64,000 nucleotides of DNA from Gracilibacillus timonensis (GCF_900086715.1 NZ_FLKH01000012.1:1-64000), one strand, 5' to 3'. Positions 8,237-18,476 are shown, counted from the first letter of the stretch. Numbers and translations: made by a program. The notes: generated by a model from the sequence alone, not told the origin.

Positions 8237-8590
8237 ATGACGACCAAAAAAGCACTCGGGTCGGGAAAACGGTCGCCATCTCGGAAATGACGTCCAAAAT
8301 CGGAGAGAACATGTGACAAACGGTCGTCATCGACGAAATGACGCCCAAAATCTGTGGGGACTCGTGACAAATGGTCGTCATCTCGGAAATGACGCCCAAA
8401 ATCCGGTAGAACTCATGGCAAATGGTCGTCATCTCGGAAATGACGTCCAAAATCCGGGGGAACATGTGACAAATGGTCGTCATCTCGGAAATGACGCCCA
8501 AAATCGGAGAGAACTCGTGACAAATGGTCGTCATCTCGGAAATGACGCCCAAAATCCGGTAGAACTCATGGCAAATGGTCGTCATCCGAG
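8237..8590. repeat. 51-bp tandem array, seven units, each with a small hairpin
   Basis: The motif GGTCGTCAT (first copy GGTCGCCAT) starts at 8271, 8322, 8373, 8424, 8475, 8526 and 8577, exactly 51 bases apart. Each unit carries the inverted repeat CGTCAT-N7-ATGACG followed by CCCAAAAT, then a semi-variable stretch of about 20 bases. A degenerate unit begins at 8237. Because 51 is divisible by three, frames stay open on both strands and give spurious 17-residue-repeat proteins. A single unit of the same family lies at 27847-27905. The function is unknown. Confidence 0.85.
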
Positions 8591-8601
8591 TACCGTATGA
8601 T

Positions 8602-9507
8602 TCAGATATAGTAAACCCAACTATGTTCCCCAACTGGTTTAAAATGTTTCTCTAATAATCTTTTTATCCTTTTTCTGGATATAATACCGCCACTCCACTC
8701 GTACACCAATTTTGAGGTTAATTTATCATCTGGGAATAATAACTGCAATTCTACGATATGTCGTAATAGGGCTTCTTCCATGTTATCGGCGGCTCCACAT
8801 CGGGAACAAGTTAAATTCCAACCAGTTGAGGATAACGCCAATCGACCACATGAGTGACAGCGAATCCCTTTTTGCAAATCAGTAAATGAATAGGCAGGTA
8901 ACTCAGGATAGGGATAGTCACCTAAGTCAGCAGAGACCAGCTGCTGCGCTACTTCTCTCTCTTTTTTTCCTGCTGGAGCTGCTCGGTTCATGGATTTTAT
9001 AAAGGCAGACAGTTGCGAAGAAAAAATAAACTGTTTTAACAAGGGCGCTTGATAAAGGAAAAACTGTGGATGGGTAAACACAAGTCGGCTTTCTACTTGC
9101 ATATGGACATGGTGAGTTTGCAGCCATCTACGCAGCAATGATTCACTTCGTTGTATTTGTAACAAAGGATTGGTAATTTCTTGATGAGGGAGCTTGTACC
9201 AGTTTTTTTCTTCGTACTTATGGTTACCAGCATAGTGTTTTACCTCTAATAGGAAAATGGTGTCACCAGTGATGATAAGGGAATCCAGTTGGAAAGTGGT
9301 CGTGCCTAGTTGAAGGTAGAGATCGTTGAGGAGTAAAACAGATGGTGAAAGCCTTTCAGTAAGCAATGACTCTAATTGAGTTTCACCTTGGTAGCCTTGC
9401 TGCAAATTTTGCAGGGTGGTCTTGTCTTGAGAAGAAAAAGGAAGTCGGTCTTGCAAGGCTTGATAAATTCTTAATTCTTTTGATTTTTCTAATGGTTTTA
9501 TAATCAT
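8602..9507 (-). CDS. NERD-domain protein with zinc ribbon
   Basis: A 301-residue cytoplasmic protein. Residues about 38-150 form a NERD (nuclease-related) domain: Gly41-Glu42, then Asp75 and the Glu88-x-Lys90 pair in FLLEVKHYAG, which match the PD-(D/E)XK-like core. A four-cysteine zinc ribbon follows (Cys217, Cys220, Cys234, Cys237), and the C-terminus looks like a small helical DNA-binding tail. The domain suggests DNA binding or cleavage, but no role is established for such stand-alone proteins in Bacilli. It faces the tsaD operon tail to tail across the 51-bp array. Its promoter side holds the DnaA-box cluster. Confidence 0.8.
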   Translation of the reverse strand: MIIKPLEKSKELRIYQALQDRLPFSSQDKTTLQNLQQGYQGETQLESLLTERLSPSVLLLNDLYLQLGTTTFQLDSLIITGDTIFLLEVKHYAGNHKYEEKNWYKLPHQEITNPLLQIQRSESLLRRWLQTHHVHMQVESRLVFTHPQFFLYQAPLLKQFIFSSQLSAFIKSMNRAAPAGKKEREVAQQLVSADLGDYPYPELPAYSFTDLQKGIRCHSCGRLALSSTGWNLTCSRCGAADNMEEALLRHIVELQLLFPDDKLTSKLVYEWSGGIISRKRIKRLLEKHFKPVGEHSWVYYI

Positions 9508-9568
9508 ATATGCAGCTCCTTTTGTTACATCTTACAATAAGAATGGAACGAATGCAAAAACACTTCAC

Positions 9569-9742
9569 TTATACACAAACCATGCCGAATAAAGTGGATA
9601 AAAAAACAGCAACCTTCCCAGCAAAGGTTTTGTATTCGCTTCAAAAAATGTGGATAAAACTCGATATTTTTGTGGATAACGGGGATAACTCTCTTAATAA
9701 TTGCTATGCTAATAGTTGATAAGTGGATAACCTTGTGGGTAA
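9569..9742. other. DnaA-box cluster between the NERD gene and ABC-F gene
   Basis: Two perfect boxes TGTGGATAA lie at 9649-9657 and 9671-9679. One-mismatch boxes are TTATACACA at 9569-9577 (the other orientation), AGTGGATAA at 9593-9601 and 9722-9730, and TGTGGGTAA at 9734-9742; CGGGGATAA at 9680-9688 is weaker. Six good boxes in 174 bases is far more than chance. All but the first point the same way. No dnaA or dnaN gene is near, so this is not the main origin. Extra-oriC DnaA clusters that tune initiation are established in B. subtilis. Confidence 0.7.
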
Positions 9743-9750
9743 TTTAACGA

Positions 9751-9788
9751 CAAAAAAAGACATTCTGCATCCCGCAAAATGTCTTTTA
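9751..9788 (-). terminator. terminator of the ABC-F gene
   Basis: On the minus strand AAAAGACATT and AATGTCTTTT pair around a loop, with a T-run after the stem. It lies just below the stop at 9792. Confidence 0.8.
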
Positions 9789-9791
9789 CCA

Positions 9792-11726
9792 TTAGTCATG
9801 AAGTGTCTCCCATTCCTCCATAAGTTCCTCTAATTGTTCGGCCAAGCGCTTGTTTTGATGGTTAAGTTCCGTGGTTTTCTCATGGTCTTGAAATATTTCA
9901 GGGTCACACAGCAGTTGTTCAATTTCTTCTATTTCCTGCTCATATCCTTCGATTTCACTTTCAATTTCGATGATCCTTCGTTCTTTTCTGCGCTTTTCCC
10001 GTTTGAGTTCTTTTTCCTTTTCAAAATCTGACTTGTTAGTTACTACCGTTTGCTCCGTTTTTATCTCAGCCTGTTGTAGTGCTGCTAGTTCTTCTTCCTC
10101 TTGTTTTTTGGCAATATAATAATCATAGTCTCCCCAATATAACGTCGTTTGTTCGGGTTGCATTTCGAGCACATGGGTTGCTAGTTTATTAATAAAATAA
10201 CGGTCGTGCGAAACGAATAGAATCGAACCCGGGTAATCGATTAAGGCAGACTCCAGTACTTCTTTACTGTCCAGATCCAGATGGTTGGTTGGCTCATCCA
10301 GTAAGAGTAGATTGGCCTTTTCCATCATTAATTTGGCAAGCGCCAATCTGGCTTTTTCCCCGCCGCTTAAGGCAGAGACAGAACGTAAGACATCATCACC
10401 CGAGAAAAGGAAATTACCGAGGATAGTTCGGATATCCTTCTCATCTATAAAAGGATACTCGTCCCATAGTTCATTTAATACGAGTTTATTTGTGTGTAAC
10501 TGTGTCTGCTCCTGATCATAATAACCAATCTGTACATTAGCACCTAATAGAATCTCACCAGTATCGGGCTGTAAGGCACCGATAATCAATTTTAAAAGGG
10601 AGGATTTTCCGACCCCATTTGGTCCTACTAACGCCACACTGTCCCCACGCTCCATGTGAAGCTGCAACTGACTAAATAAGCTGCTATCTTTATCCTGATA
10701 ACGAAAGGAAAGGTCATTAATTTTTAAAACATCGTTACCGCTACGGCGATTCACCGTAAATGAAAATTTGGCAGAGCTTGCCTCGCCAGCGGGCTTGTCC
10801 ATTACCTCCATCTTTTCCAGCTGTTTCCGTCGACTTTGTGCCCGTTTGGTGGTAGAGGCACGAACAATATTCTTCTGGATAAAGTCTTCCATACGTTTAA
10901 TTTCTGTTTGCTGCTTTTCATATTGTTTGAGATCTCGTTCATAATTGGCGGCCTTTTGTTGTAAGTAGGCACTATAGTTACCTAGATATTTCGTAGAATG
11001 ATGACGCGAGATTTCATAGATAATATCGACGGTTTTATCGAGGAAATAGCGATCATGTGATACGATAATGACAGCGCCGGGATAGCTGTTGATATAACCT
11101 TCAAGCCAAGTAAGTGTCTGAATATCCAAATGGTTAGTGGGTTCATCTAGAATAAGCACATCTGGTTTGGTTAATAATAACTTACCTAAGGCGAGCCGTG
11201 TCTTTTGTCCGCCGCTCAATGATGTGATCGAAGCAGACCACATGCTTTCTGGAAAATGCAGTCCATTTAATACTGCCTTTATTTCCGTTTCATATTGATA
11301 ACCGCCAGCTAATTTGAATTGCTCTTGTTTGAAATCGTAGCTGGTCAACAGTTGTTGGTATGCCTGCTGGTCATCAAGTAGATCAGGATCACCCATCTTT
11401 GCTTCCATTTCGCGTAGGGCTTGTTCTTCTTGTTGAAAGTGTTGAAAAATCTGCAGCATTTCCTGCCAGATTGTTTCGTTGGAGTCTAAGCCAGTGTGCT
11501 GTGCAAGATAGCCAAGCGAGACCTCCTTTGGTTTGTGAATTTCTCCTTCATCATACCCAAGTTGTCCCGAAATGATATTTAATAAAGTGGATTTACCAGC
11601 TCCATTACGACCTACTATCGCAATCCGATCGTGCTGCTTGACTTCCAGCTTTATGTTTGACAAAATCAGTTCTGCACCAAACTGTTTTGTGAGATTGTTT
11701 ACTTGTAAATAAATCATCTTTTTCAC
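9792..11726 (-). CDS. ydiF: ABC-F family ribosomal ATPase (YdiF-like)
   Basis: A 644-residue cytoplasmic protein with two ABC domains and no membrane segments. Domain 1 has Walker A GRNGAGKST, signature LSGGQKTRLALG and LDEPTNHLD. Domain 2 has GPNGVGKSS, LSGGEKARLALA and LDEPTNHLD. A charged interdomain linker and a C-terminal coiled coil (roughly 555-644) complete the ABC-F layout. Such proteins act on ribosomes, as translation factors or in antibiotic protection. The position between tsaD and rex matches B. subtilis ydiF, so I favour the housekeeping member over a resistance determinant. Confidence 0.92.
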   Translation of the reverse strand: MKKMIYLQVNNLTKQFGAELILSNIKLEVKQHDRIAIVGRNGAGKSTLLNIISGQLGYDEGEIHKPKEVSLGYLAQHTGLDSNETIWQEMLQIFQHFQQEEQALREMEAKMGDPDLLDDQQAYQQLLTSYDFKQEQFKLAGGYQYETEIKAVLNGLHFPESMWSASITSLSGGQKTRLALGKLLLTKPDVLILDEPTNHLDIQTLTWLEGYINSYPGAVIIVSHDRYFLDKTVDIIYEISRHHSTKYLGNYSAYLQQKAANYERDLKQYEKQQTEIKRMEDFIQKNIVRASTTKRAQSRRKQLEKMEVMDKPAGEASSAKFSFTVNRRSGNDVLKINDLSFRYQDKDSSLFSQLQLHMERGDSVALVGPNGVGKSSLLKLIIGALQPDTGEILLGANVQIGYYDQEQTQLHTNKLVLNELWDEYPFIDEKDIRTILGNFLFSGDDVLRSVSALSGGEKARLALAKLMMEKANLLLLDEPTNHLDLDSKEVLESALIDYPGSILFVSHDRYFINKLATHVLEMQPEQTTLYWGDYDYYIAKKQEEEELAALQQAEIKTEQTVVTNKSDFEKEKELKREKRRKERRIIEIESEIEGYEQEIEEIEQLLCDPEIFQDHEKTTELNHQNKRLAEQLEELMEEWETLHD

Positions 11727-11874
11727 CTCTGCTGTCCTTAGTTTATCACAGCGCTAACCGTCCGTAAAATCCCCACGATTAAAGGCGGAACCGTGTGGAA
11801 AACGGTTGGTAACATCCTGATAAGTCTCGCTCTATCGTAAAGAGCTTCGTCCTGCAATGTGACCGATTGATTAC

Positions 11875-11918
11875 TTAGTGAAATAGTTCACGACTTTTCT
11901 GTGTTTTTCTGTTAGAAT
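11875..11918 (+). promoter_or_regulatory. rex promoter with Rex-type operator
   Basis: TAGTGAAATAGTTCACGA (11876-11893) resembles the Rex operator TTGTGAA-N4-TTCACAA with changes near the ends. A possible -10, TAGAAT, lies at 11913-11918 with no clear -35. The operator would cover the -35 area, giving autoregulation by the NADH/NAD+ ratio. A motif-level inference. Confidence 0.5.
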
Positions 11919-11986
11919 AGAGATAGGTGAATCAGTCTTCATGAGGATACCTCACATTCACTAATCGAAAGTAAGGAGAATCAGTG

Positions 11987-12655
11987 ATGCCAAATCAAAA
12001 TAAAATACCACAAGCTACAGCGAAACGTTTACCACTGTATTATCGTTTTTTAAATAATTTGCATATCCAAGGAAAATCACGTGTATCTTCCAAAGAATTA
12101 AGCGAGGCTATAAAGGTGGATTCTGCAACGATTCGACGAGATTTTTCCTATTTTGGTGCATTAGGAAAAAAAGGATACGGCTATAATGTCGAGTATTTGC
12201 TTGGTTTCTTCCGTAAAACGTTAGATCAAGATGAAAGTACTCCTGTTGCCTTAGTCGGTGTGGGGAATTTGGGTACGGCCTTCCTTAATTATAACTTTAC
12301 TAAGAATAATAATACAAGAATTGACATGGCATTTGATGCGGACCATGACAAGGTAGGGACACAGGTAGGTAATATTCAGGTGCATCATATCGATGACTTG
12401 GAGAAAGAGCTAGAAGATATTTCTGTAGCCATTCTGACTGTTCCTGTGTCGGAGGCGCAGCAAATGACCGATCGTTTAGTGGAGTTAGGGGTAAACGGTA
12501 TTCTGAACTTTACGCCAGCAAGGATTACGGTACCGGACCATGTCCGGGTACATCATATCGATTTAGCGATTGAATTACAGTCTTTAGTCTATTTCATGAA
12601 GCATTACCCGTTGGAAGAAGAACCAAAGCAAGGTAGAAAAAAGACACGTACGTAA
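11987..12655 (+). CDS. rex: redox-sensing transcriptional repressor Rex
   Basis: A 222-residue repressor that releases DNA when NADH rises and so controls fermentation and respiration genes. Residues 1-80 form the winged helix ([34 protein letters not shown]). The GVGNLGTAF Rossmann loop binds NAD(H), and the C-terminal swapped helix is present. The ATG at 11987 is preferred over the GTG just before it because AAGGAG ends eight bases upstream. The neighbours ydiF, ydiK, ydiL and groESL match B. subtilis. It has a short basic C-terminal extension (GRKKTRT). Confidence 0.97.
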   Translation: MPNQNKIPQATAKRLPLYYRFLNNLHIQGKSRVSSKELSEAIKVDSATIRRDFSYFGALGKKGYGYNVEYLLGFFRKTLDQDESTPVALVGVGNLGTAFLNYNFTKNNNTRIDMAFDADHDKVGTQVGNIQVHHIDDLEKELEDISVAILTVPVSEAQQMTDRLVELGVNGILNFTPARITVPDHVRVHHIDLAIELQSLVYFMKHYPLEEEPKQGRKKTRT

Positions 12656-12657
12656 TA

Positions 12658-12704
12658 AAAAAATGGAGTAGGACAGGCTGATGCTTGGTCCTACTCCATT
12701 TTTT
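12658..12704. terminator. bidirectional terminator between rex and ydiK
   Basis: AAAAAATGGAGTAGGAC and GTCCTACTCCATTTTTT form a 17-pair stem with A/T runs on both sides, so it serves rex on the plus strand and ydiK on the minus strand. Confidence 0.9.
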
Positions 12705-12707
12705 GTG

Positions 12708-12914
12708 TTATTTTTTTTTGCGTTTTTCCTGCTTGATGCGTCGGTGTAGGCCAACCAAGCGAATCGCTAATACAAAGTCGATGGTTGCAAAGATCACTAA
12801 TAATATTGTAAAAAAGTTAAAGACTGTATCCTCCACAAATCTTATCGCCAAAAAAGTAAATAATATCCCTAAAGCGAAATAAAAGATAGCAGAGCGTAAT
12901 GGTGAAATACGCAT
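12708..12914 (-). CDS. ydiK: small membrane protein, YdiK-like (DUF4305)
   Basis: A 68-residue protein with two predicted membrane helices (YFALGILFTFLAIRF and FFTILLVIFATIDFVLAIRL) and a basic tail. Its position beside ydiL and its size fit B. subtilis YdiK. I use the ATG at 12914, about ten bases after a GGGGGA; an ATG at 12932 would add six residues and overlap ydiL. The function is not known. Confidence 0.72.
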   Translation of the reverse strand: MRISPLRSAIFYFALGILFTFLAIRFVEDTVFNFFTILLVIFATIDFVLAIRLVGLHRRIKQEKRKKK

Positions 12915-12921
12915 GTGATGA

Positions 12922-13635
12922 TTATCCCCCAATGAGTATGAGCATTAAGTCATTTAATTGTTTCATTTGTTCTTCTAATTCTTCCGGGTCAATTGATAGC
13001 TGGGCAATAATGGCGATGGTGTTCATCGACATATGAACAATAATAGGTACAAGGATCCGTTTTGTTTCTACATAGATAAAGGATAACACCATTGCTACAG
13101 CGGTATAAATTAGGATATGGCTAAAATCCATATGAACGACCGCGAAAACAACACCAGATAATAATGCTGCAAAGAAGAAATTCATTCGTTTATAAAGTGT
13201 ACCAAAAATCGCCTTACGAAATACCAATTCCTCCAGAATAGGCCCTAAGATGGCAATAATCATAATAAAGATTGGCGACTGCCGGGCGATATTGCTTAAG
13301 TTCATCGTATTTTCTGAGCCAGGTGGAATTCCGAATACAAGGGCTTCAATAGCAACGGCTGCATATTGCGCCAGCATGACCATAATAAATCCTAACACGG
13401 ACCATAGCACAATGGAACCAATCTTTTTTTGTCTCAGTTGGAAGAATTCCTTTATTTCATCTCGCAATAAATAAAGGGATAACAGCAAGGCTAATGCAAA
13501 AGTCACCACCGACCAGCCAACTGTAAATGCTGCAGGATCTTCAATCTGAGGAAGAAACGGTAATGCCAGATAAGCAGATAACTGCATGATGATATACGTT
13601 AAAATCACATAAATATATTTTTTCTCCAAAGTCAA
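12922..13635 (-). CDS. ydiL: CPBP-family intramembrane metalloprotease (YdiL-like)
   Basis: A 237-residue polytopic membrane protein with the Abi/CPBP (Rce1-like) motifs: LEELVFRKAIFG (the EExxxR motif), FAVVHMDFSH (FxxxH) and VHMSMNT near the end. Family members are membrane proteases or putative protease-like proteins. It is transcribed away from groESL and together with ydiK downstream. The substrate is unknown. Confidence 0.85.
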   Translation of the reverse strand: MTLEKKYIYVILTYIIMQLSAYLALPFLPQIEDPAAFTVGWSVVTFALALLLSLYLLRDEIKEFFQLRQKKIGSIVLWSVLGFIMVMLAQYAAVAIEALVFGIPPGSENTMNLSNIARQSPIFIMIIAILGPILEELVFRKAIFGTLYKRMNFFFAALLSGVVFAVVHMDFSHILIYTAVAMVLSFIYVETKRILVPIIVHMSMNTIAIIAQLSIDPEELEEQMKQLNDLMLILIGG

Positions 13636-13841
13636 ACGTCTCCTTTAGATTCTTTTTAACCCATGCTAAATATTTTAACACATAACCTGCGTGAAATTGA
13701 ACTAGTATGTCTGTAGGTGGTTTCAACTTTTAAAGTATATGAGAACAAACAGCCCATCATTCATGCAATCCATGTAGTGATGTTGCAGGTGGCTGAGTAG
13801 GTATTGCTTTTTTCCTATTTAAAAAAATAAAATTAAAATAC

Positions 13842-13870
13842 TTGCAAAAAAGTGAAGTTTTCATTATTAT
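13842..13870 (+). promoter_or_regulatory. groESL promoter
   Basis: TTGCAA (13842-13847), 17 bases, TATTAT (13865-13870); an overlapping TATAAT lies three bases later. CIRCE begins ten bases downstream. The rest of 13636-13841 shows nothing else I can name. Confidence 0.65.
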
Positions 13871-13880
13871 AATAATTGTG

Positions 13881-13907
13881 TTAGCACTCCTCTTGAATGA
13901 GTGCTAA
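13881..13907 (+). promoter_or_regulatory. CIRCE element (HrcA operator)
   Basis: A perfect TTAGCACTC-N9-GAGTGCTAA inverted repeat between the groESL promoter and groES. HrcA binds it and represses chaperone expression until heat shock. Confidence 0.97.
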
Positions 13908-13949
13908 TAAAACAAAATGAATGAGAAAATCAAGGAGGTAACATAAAAG

Positions 13950-14234
13950 ATGCTTAAACCATTAGGTGATCGTGTCATTATCGAACTTGTAGAGCAAGAA
14001 GAAAAAACGGCAAGTGGAATTGTTCTTCCAGATTCTGCGCAAGAAAAACCACAAGAAGGTAAGGTGGTAGCTGTTGGTTCAGGACGTGTAACAGAACACG
14101 GAGAAAAGATTGCACCAGAGGTAGAAGAAGGCAATACCATTATTTTCTCTAAATTCGCTGGAACTGAAGTGAAGTATGAAGGAAAAGATTACTTAATTCT
14201 TCGTGAAAATGATGTATTAGCTGTTATTGGCTAA
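13950..14234 (+). CDS. groES: co-chaperonin GroES
   Basis: The 10-kDa lid of the GroEL chaperonin. It is 94 residues, starts [20 protein letters not shown] and has the mobile loop [24 protein letters not shown] strong AAGGAGGT ribosome-binding sequence precedes the ATG. It lies downstream of CIRCE, with groEL 60 bases after it. Confidence 0.98.
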   Translation: MLKPLGDRVIIELVEQEEKTASGIVLPDSAQEKPQEGKVVAVGSGRVTEHGEKIAPEVEEGNTIIFSKFAGTEVKYEGKDYLILRENDVLAVIG

Positions 14235-14279
14235 AGGACGAAGAACACTTATTTAAAATAACATAGTTCAAAAATTTAA

Positions 14280-15926
<1,647 letters not shown>

Positions 15927-15962
15927 TGGGAAGTAGCATTGCTCTAAAAAGATAAGATTTGA

Positions 15963-16017
15963 AAAGTCCATTTCTCGTTATTCTTTCATTAAAATAACGG
16001 GAGGCGGACTTTTTTGT
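15963..16017 (+). terminator. groESL terminator
   Basis: AAAGTCCATTTCTCGTTATT pairs imperfectly with AATAACGGGAGGCGGACTT, followed by TTTTTT. Confidence 0.85.
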
Positions 16018-16020
16018 TGA

Positions 16021-16110
16021 TTAAATTTGCTTACAGATAAATCCCCGCAAGATATTCGTAAATTACTAAATGATCTAGTTCATGAAGGACTATTTAAGAT
16101 AGAGGTCTAG
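16021..16110 (+). pseudogene. remnant with a winged-helix-like segment
   Basis: Between two stops lies a frame without a good start, ending DIRKLLNDLVHEGLFKIEV. This looks like the recognition helix and wing of a winged-helix domain. It may be the stump of a regulator or ATP-binding protein. Low certainty. Confidence 0.25.
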
Positions 16111-16263
16111 GGTCAGGCACTGTTTATGAACTTTCTGATATTTGAGCCTTTATTAATTGGGAACATTCAAAACAGAAAAGTCACAAGGGATAGCGTAACT
16201 AACACGGGGGGAACCGCAGATAATTCAGAGATCCATTAATTTTTAACGGTAAGAGAGTGATCC

Positions 16264-16377
16264 GTGCTCTTAGATCGTGAAGCAGCTAATTTTAGAAGAC
16301 CATACATTAAACCATTAGTAGATAGAGGTTTACTAAAGCTTCGATATCCGCAGACTTATAAGACGAAGCGTAGATAA
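16264..16377 (+). pseudogene. remnant similar to the C-terminal winged helix of RecG/AlbA_2-type proteins
   Basis: A 37-residue frame ending FRRPYIKPLVDRGLLKLRYP then TKRR. It resembles the end of AAA_4/RecG-related or Fic-associated proteins (FREKYIKPLLEEGLLE... pattern). No intact gene lies upstream. Together with the 16021 piece it may be one decayed gene. Confidence 0.3.
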
Positions 16378-16538
16378 TGTAACAACCAAAAAATAAAGAT
16401 AGCCCACAACACTTCCACCTTAAATGATGCTGTTGAATGAATAAAGAACAGCTTGAACACATGATGAATACTGATTTTTAGGCTGATTCTATTTGTCAAA
16501 GTTGTATTGGGTTTTCTACGTTTTTTTGATCACGCCTA

Positions 16539-16775
16539 ATGATCTGTATTGCTTACCAAAATCTAAGTCAAATGATTTTCCGATGTTTGCGAGTAGTTCA
16601 TTATCATTCTTGTTTTGAAATCGCTAATATTTCTGGCTGTGTTTTTATTACAGTAGAAGCTTTAAATAGTAGCGTAGGATGGTATGAGAATTTAGGTTTT
16701 ATAACACGTGAGAAAAATACGGATAAGTATAGGACAATGGTATTAATGGTATTGCAATTAAATGATCTCCTGTGA
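16539..16775 (+). pseudogene. truncated GNAT acetyltransferase
   Basis: The last 55 residues of this 78-codon frame look like the C-terminal half of a GNAT acetyltransferase: a strand SGCVFITVEALNSSVGWYENLGF followed by a short strand to the end. The acetyl-CoA loop of a complete enzyme is absent and no ribosome-binding sequence is seen. I read it as a broken gene. From here to 17367 I see only one terminator-like hairpin. Confidence 0.45.
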
Positions 16776-16925
16776 TAGTCACTCTCTGTATACAAAAAAA
16801 TCCTTGTCATGTTCCGTTCCATAATCAATGTGATCTTACATTATTGTTTTAAGGTATCGTTTATAAGAAATGAGAATGATTGGCATGCACTTACATCATG
16901 TCCGGCATGCTACCACCTATATTCA

Positions 16926-16956
16926 AAAGTCACCTAAAAAAAGGTGGCTTTATTAT
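16926..16956 (+). terminator. orphan terminator hairpin
   Basis: AAAGTCACCT and AGGTGGCTTT pair around an A-rich loop and are followed by a T-rich stretch. It sits in the remnant-rich interval with no intact gene before it, so it may be left over from a lost gene. Confidence 0.55.
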
Positions 16957-17367
16957 TTTGCAAATTTCTAAAAGAGGACGAGAGGCCGATAAAACGAAAA
17001 ATAATGAATTTTCTTAAAACATTATAATAACTTATCTCACACCCAACCACCTTCAACCAAATAAAACATCTATTAACATTAGCGTTAAACCATAAAAATC
17101 CAAATAAATGATTCGAATAGCATATAAAAACGTTTGCGTTCTACATATTAAAAATTCATTATCATTTTTTCTAAGGTAATGGTTTTACAGATAAAACACT
17201 GAAGTATCACCATTTAAACATATGAAACAGAAATGATCTAGGCAAAAAAGAGTAATAAAAAATGACTATTGATTCAGTTTTTAGTCAGAACGAAGAAATT
17301 TTGATAAGAAAATGTATAGATGCTTTTCATATGATAAAGACACAGTGAATAAAGGCAGGTTGGGCAT

Positions 17368-17844
17368 ATGAAAAGTACAGAGATAACCAAGAAATCAATC
17401 AAAGGGAGAGTGGTTATACCGTATCAAATTCGTGATATGTATGGCGTCTCTAAGGGAGATACATTACAAATCAGCTTAGAGGAAAGTGAGATTATTCTCA
17501 GTAAGCCAGACTATAATCTTTTTGCGACAAGCATGCAAACGAAAATCGATGAACTTGGCAGGGTTAATATCCCGATGGAATTGCGCAAATATCTACATAT
17601 TTCCAAGGATGATTATTTAACGATCACGCTAGAAGGGAATTATATTGTGATTAGGAAAGCAGTGAAATGCGTGGTAACAGGCAATACCAAGGGTGAAATC
17701 TACTATGTAGGTAATGGAAACATACCTATTAGTAAACCAGGTGCAGCGATGCTAATCGATGAAGTCAAGAACTTACTACAAAATCAGGAAGACTGGCAGG
17801 TGATCGGTGATGAAACCAATCGGCGTCATAAAACAAATGGATGA
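17368..17844 (+). CDS. tandem SpoVT/AbrB-domain transcriptional regulator
   Basis: A 158-residue protein with two AbrB-type swapped-hairpin DNA-binding domains. The first is at about 8-46 (KGRVVIPYQIRDMYGVSKGD). The second is at about 55-95 (DELGRVNIPMELRKYLHISK) and is followed by an AbrB-like C-terminal part (CVVTGN...PISKPGAAMLIDEVKNLLQNQ). Ordinary AbrB has one such domain and works as a multimer, so this looks like a domain duplication. It overlaps the next, related gene by 35 bases and lies upstream of the giant adhesin. A local role in controlling surface structures is plausible but not shown. Confidence 0.8.
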   Translation: MKSTEITKKSIKGRVVIPYQIRDMYGVSKGDTLQISLEESEIILSKPDYNLFATSMQTKIDELGRVNIPMELRKYLHISKDDYLTITLEGNYIVIRKAVKCVVTGNTKGEIYYVGNGNIPISKPGAAMLIDEVKNLLQNQEDWQVIGDETNRRHKTNG

Positions 17845-18229
17845 TTTAGGTCGATTAGTCATTCCGTCATTAGTTAGAGAACACTTTAACTTTCAGGTCA
17901 ATACGCCATTAGCTTGCAGCTATAAAAAGGGTTTTCTGATCATTGAACAAGCTAGTGGAGAACAATCCGATGCACGAAAATTGGATCGGCTCGGCCGCCT
18001 GTTAATCCCTTATCAATTAAGGATAGAGTATGGCCTGCATCCAGGAGACCATGTGGAATTTTACACGCAAGCTAATCGCATTGGCTTGAAGAAAGTTACA
18101 CATGCAAGATGCCAGGTAACTGGTAAAACGGATGAACCTGTCTTTCCGCTATTGAATGGTCAGCTTCAAGTTAGCCAAGAAGGATTAGAAATCCTTTATC
18201 AAGATTTACAGCAATTATTGGAAGACTAG
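17810..18229 (+). CDS. second tandem SpoVT/AbrB-domain regulator
   Basis: A 139-residue protein with the same plan as its upstream neighbour: an AbrB domain at about 5-45 (DDLGRLVIPSLVREHF), a second at about 55-95 (DRLGRLLIPYQLRIEYGLHPGD), then CQVTGK and an AbrB-type C-terminus. The ATG at 17810 lies inside the end of the first gene; a GTG directly before it is an alternative. The 35-base overlap suggests coupled translation and perhaps a hetero-complex. The next gene, 247 bases on, is the adhesin. Confidence 0.78.
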   Translation: MKPIGVIKQMDDLGRLVIPSLVREHFNFQVNTPLACSYKKGFLIIEQASGEQSDARKLDRLGRLLIPYQLRIEYGLHPGDHVEFYTQANRIGLKKVTHARCQVTGKTDEPVFPLLNGQLQVSQEGLEILYQDLQQLLED

Positions 18230-18476
18230 CTATCTACTTTTCGATAAGCCGAGATTATGCCGACAGTAGCTGTGGAAAATAGTATATCTTCTGTCTAGAG
18301 TTTGCTCTTTTTTTAACAGAAAAGAGTACTTTTGATGTTCAATAAACAAAAAAGGAGTCTTATGACCTATGAAACAGACATAATGTTCATTGATTGTTTA
18401 GAAGTTGGAAAGTTCACAAAGATAGACTAGAAGAGTACTAACTTACATTACTTTTAAGAAGAAAGGAGATTAGGCT

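Noticed and set aside
8237-8590. Possible CRISPR array
   Set aside because: The period is fixed at 51, the variable parts are only about 20 bases and are copies of each other, and no cas gene is nearby.
8223-8633. Long frames on both strands (136 and 95 codons) with 17-residue repeats
   Set aside because: They exist only because the 51-bp tandem unit is divisible by three. No ribosome-binding sequence, no domain, and both strands are open at once.
9569-9742. Chromosomal replication origin
   Set aside because: DnaA boxes are present, but dnaA, dnaN, rpmH and a clear AT-rich unwinding region are absent; the flanks are ydiF and a NERD gene.
9792-11726. Dedicated antibiotic-resistance ABC-F protein
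   Set aside because: Position between tsaD and rex equals that of the housekeeping ydiF; nothing suggests recent transfer.
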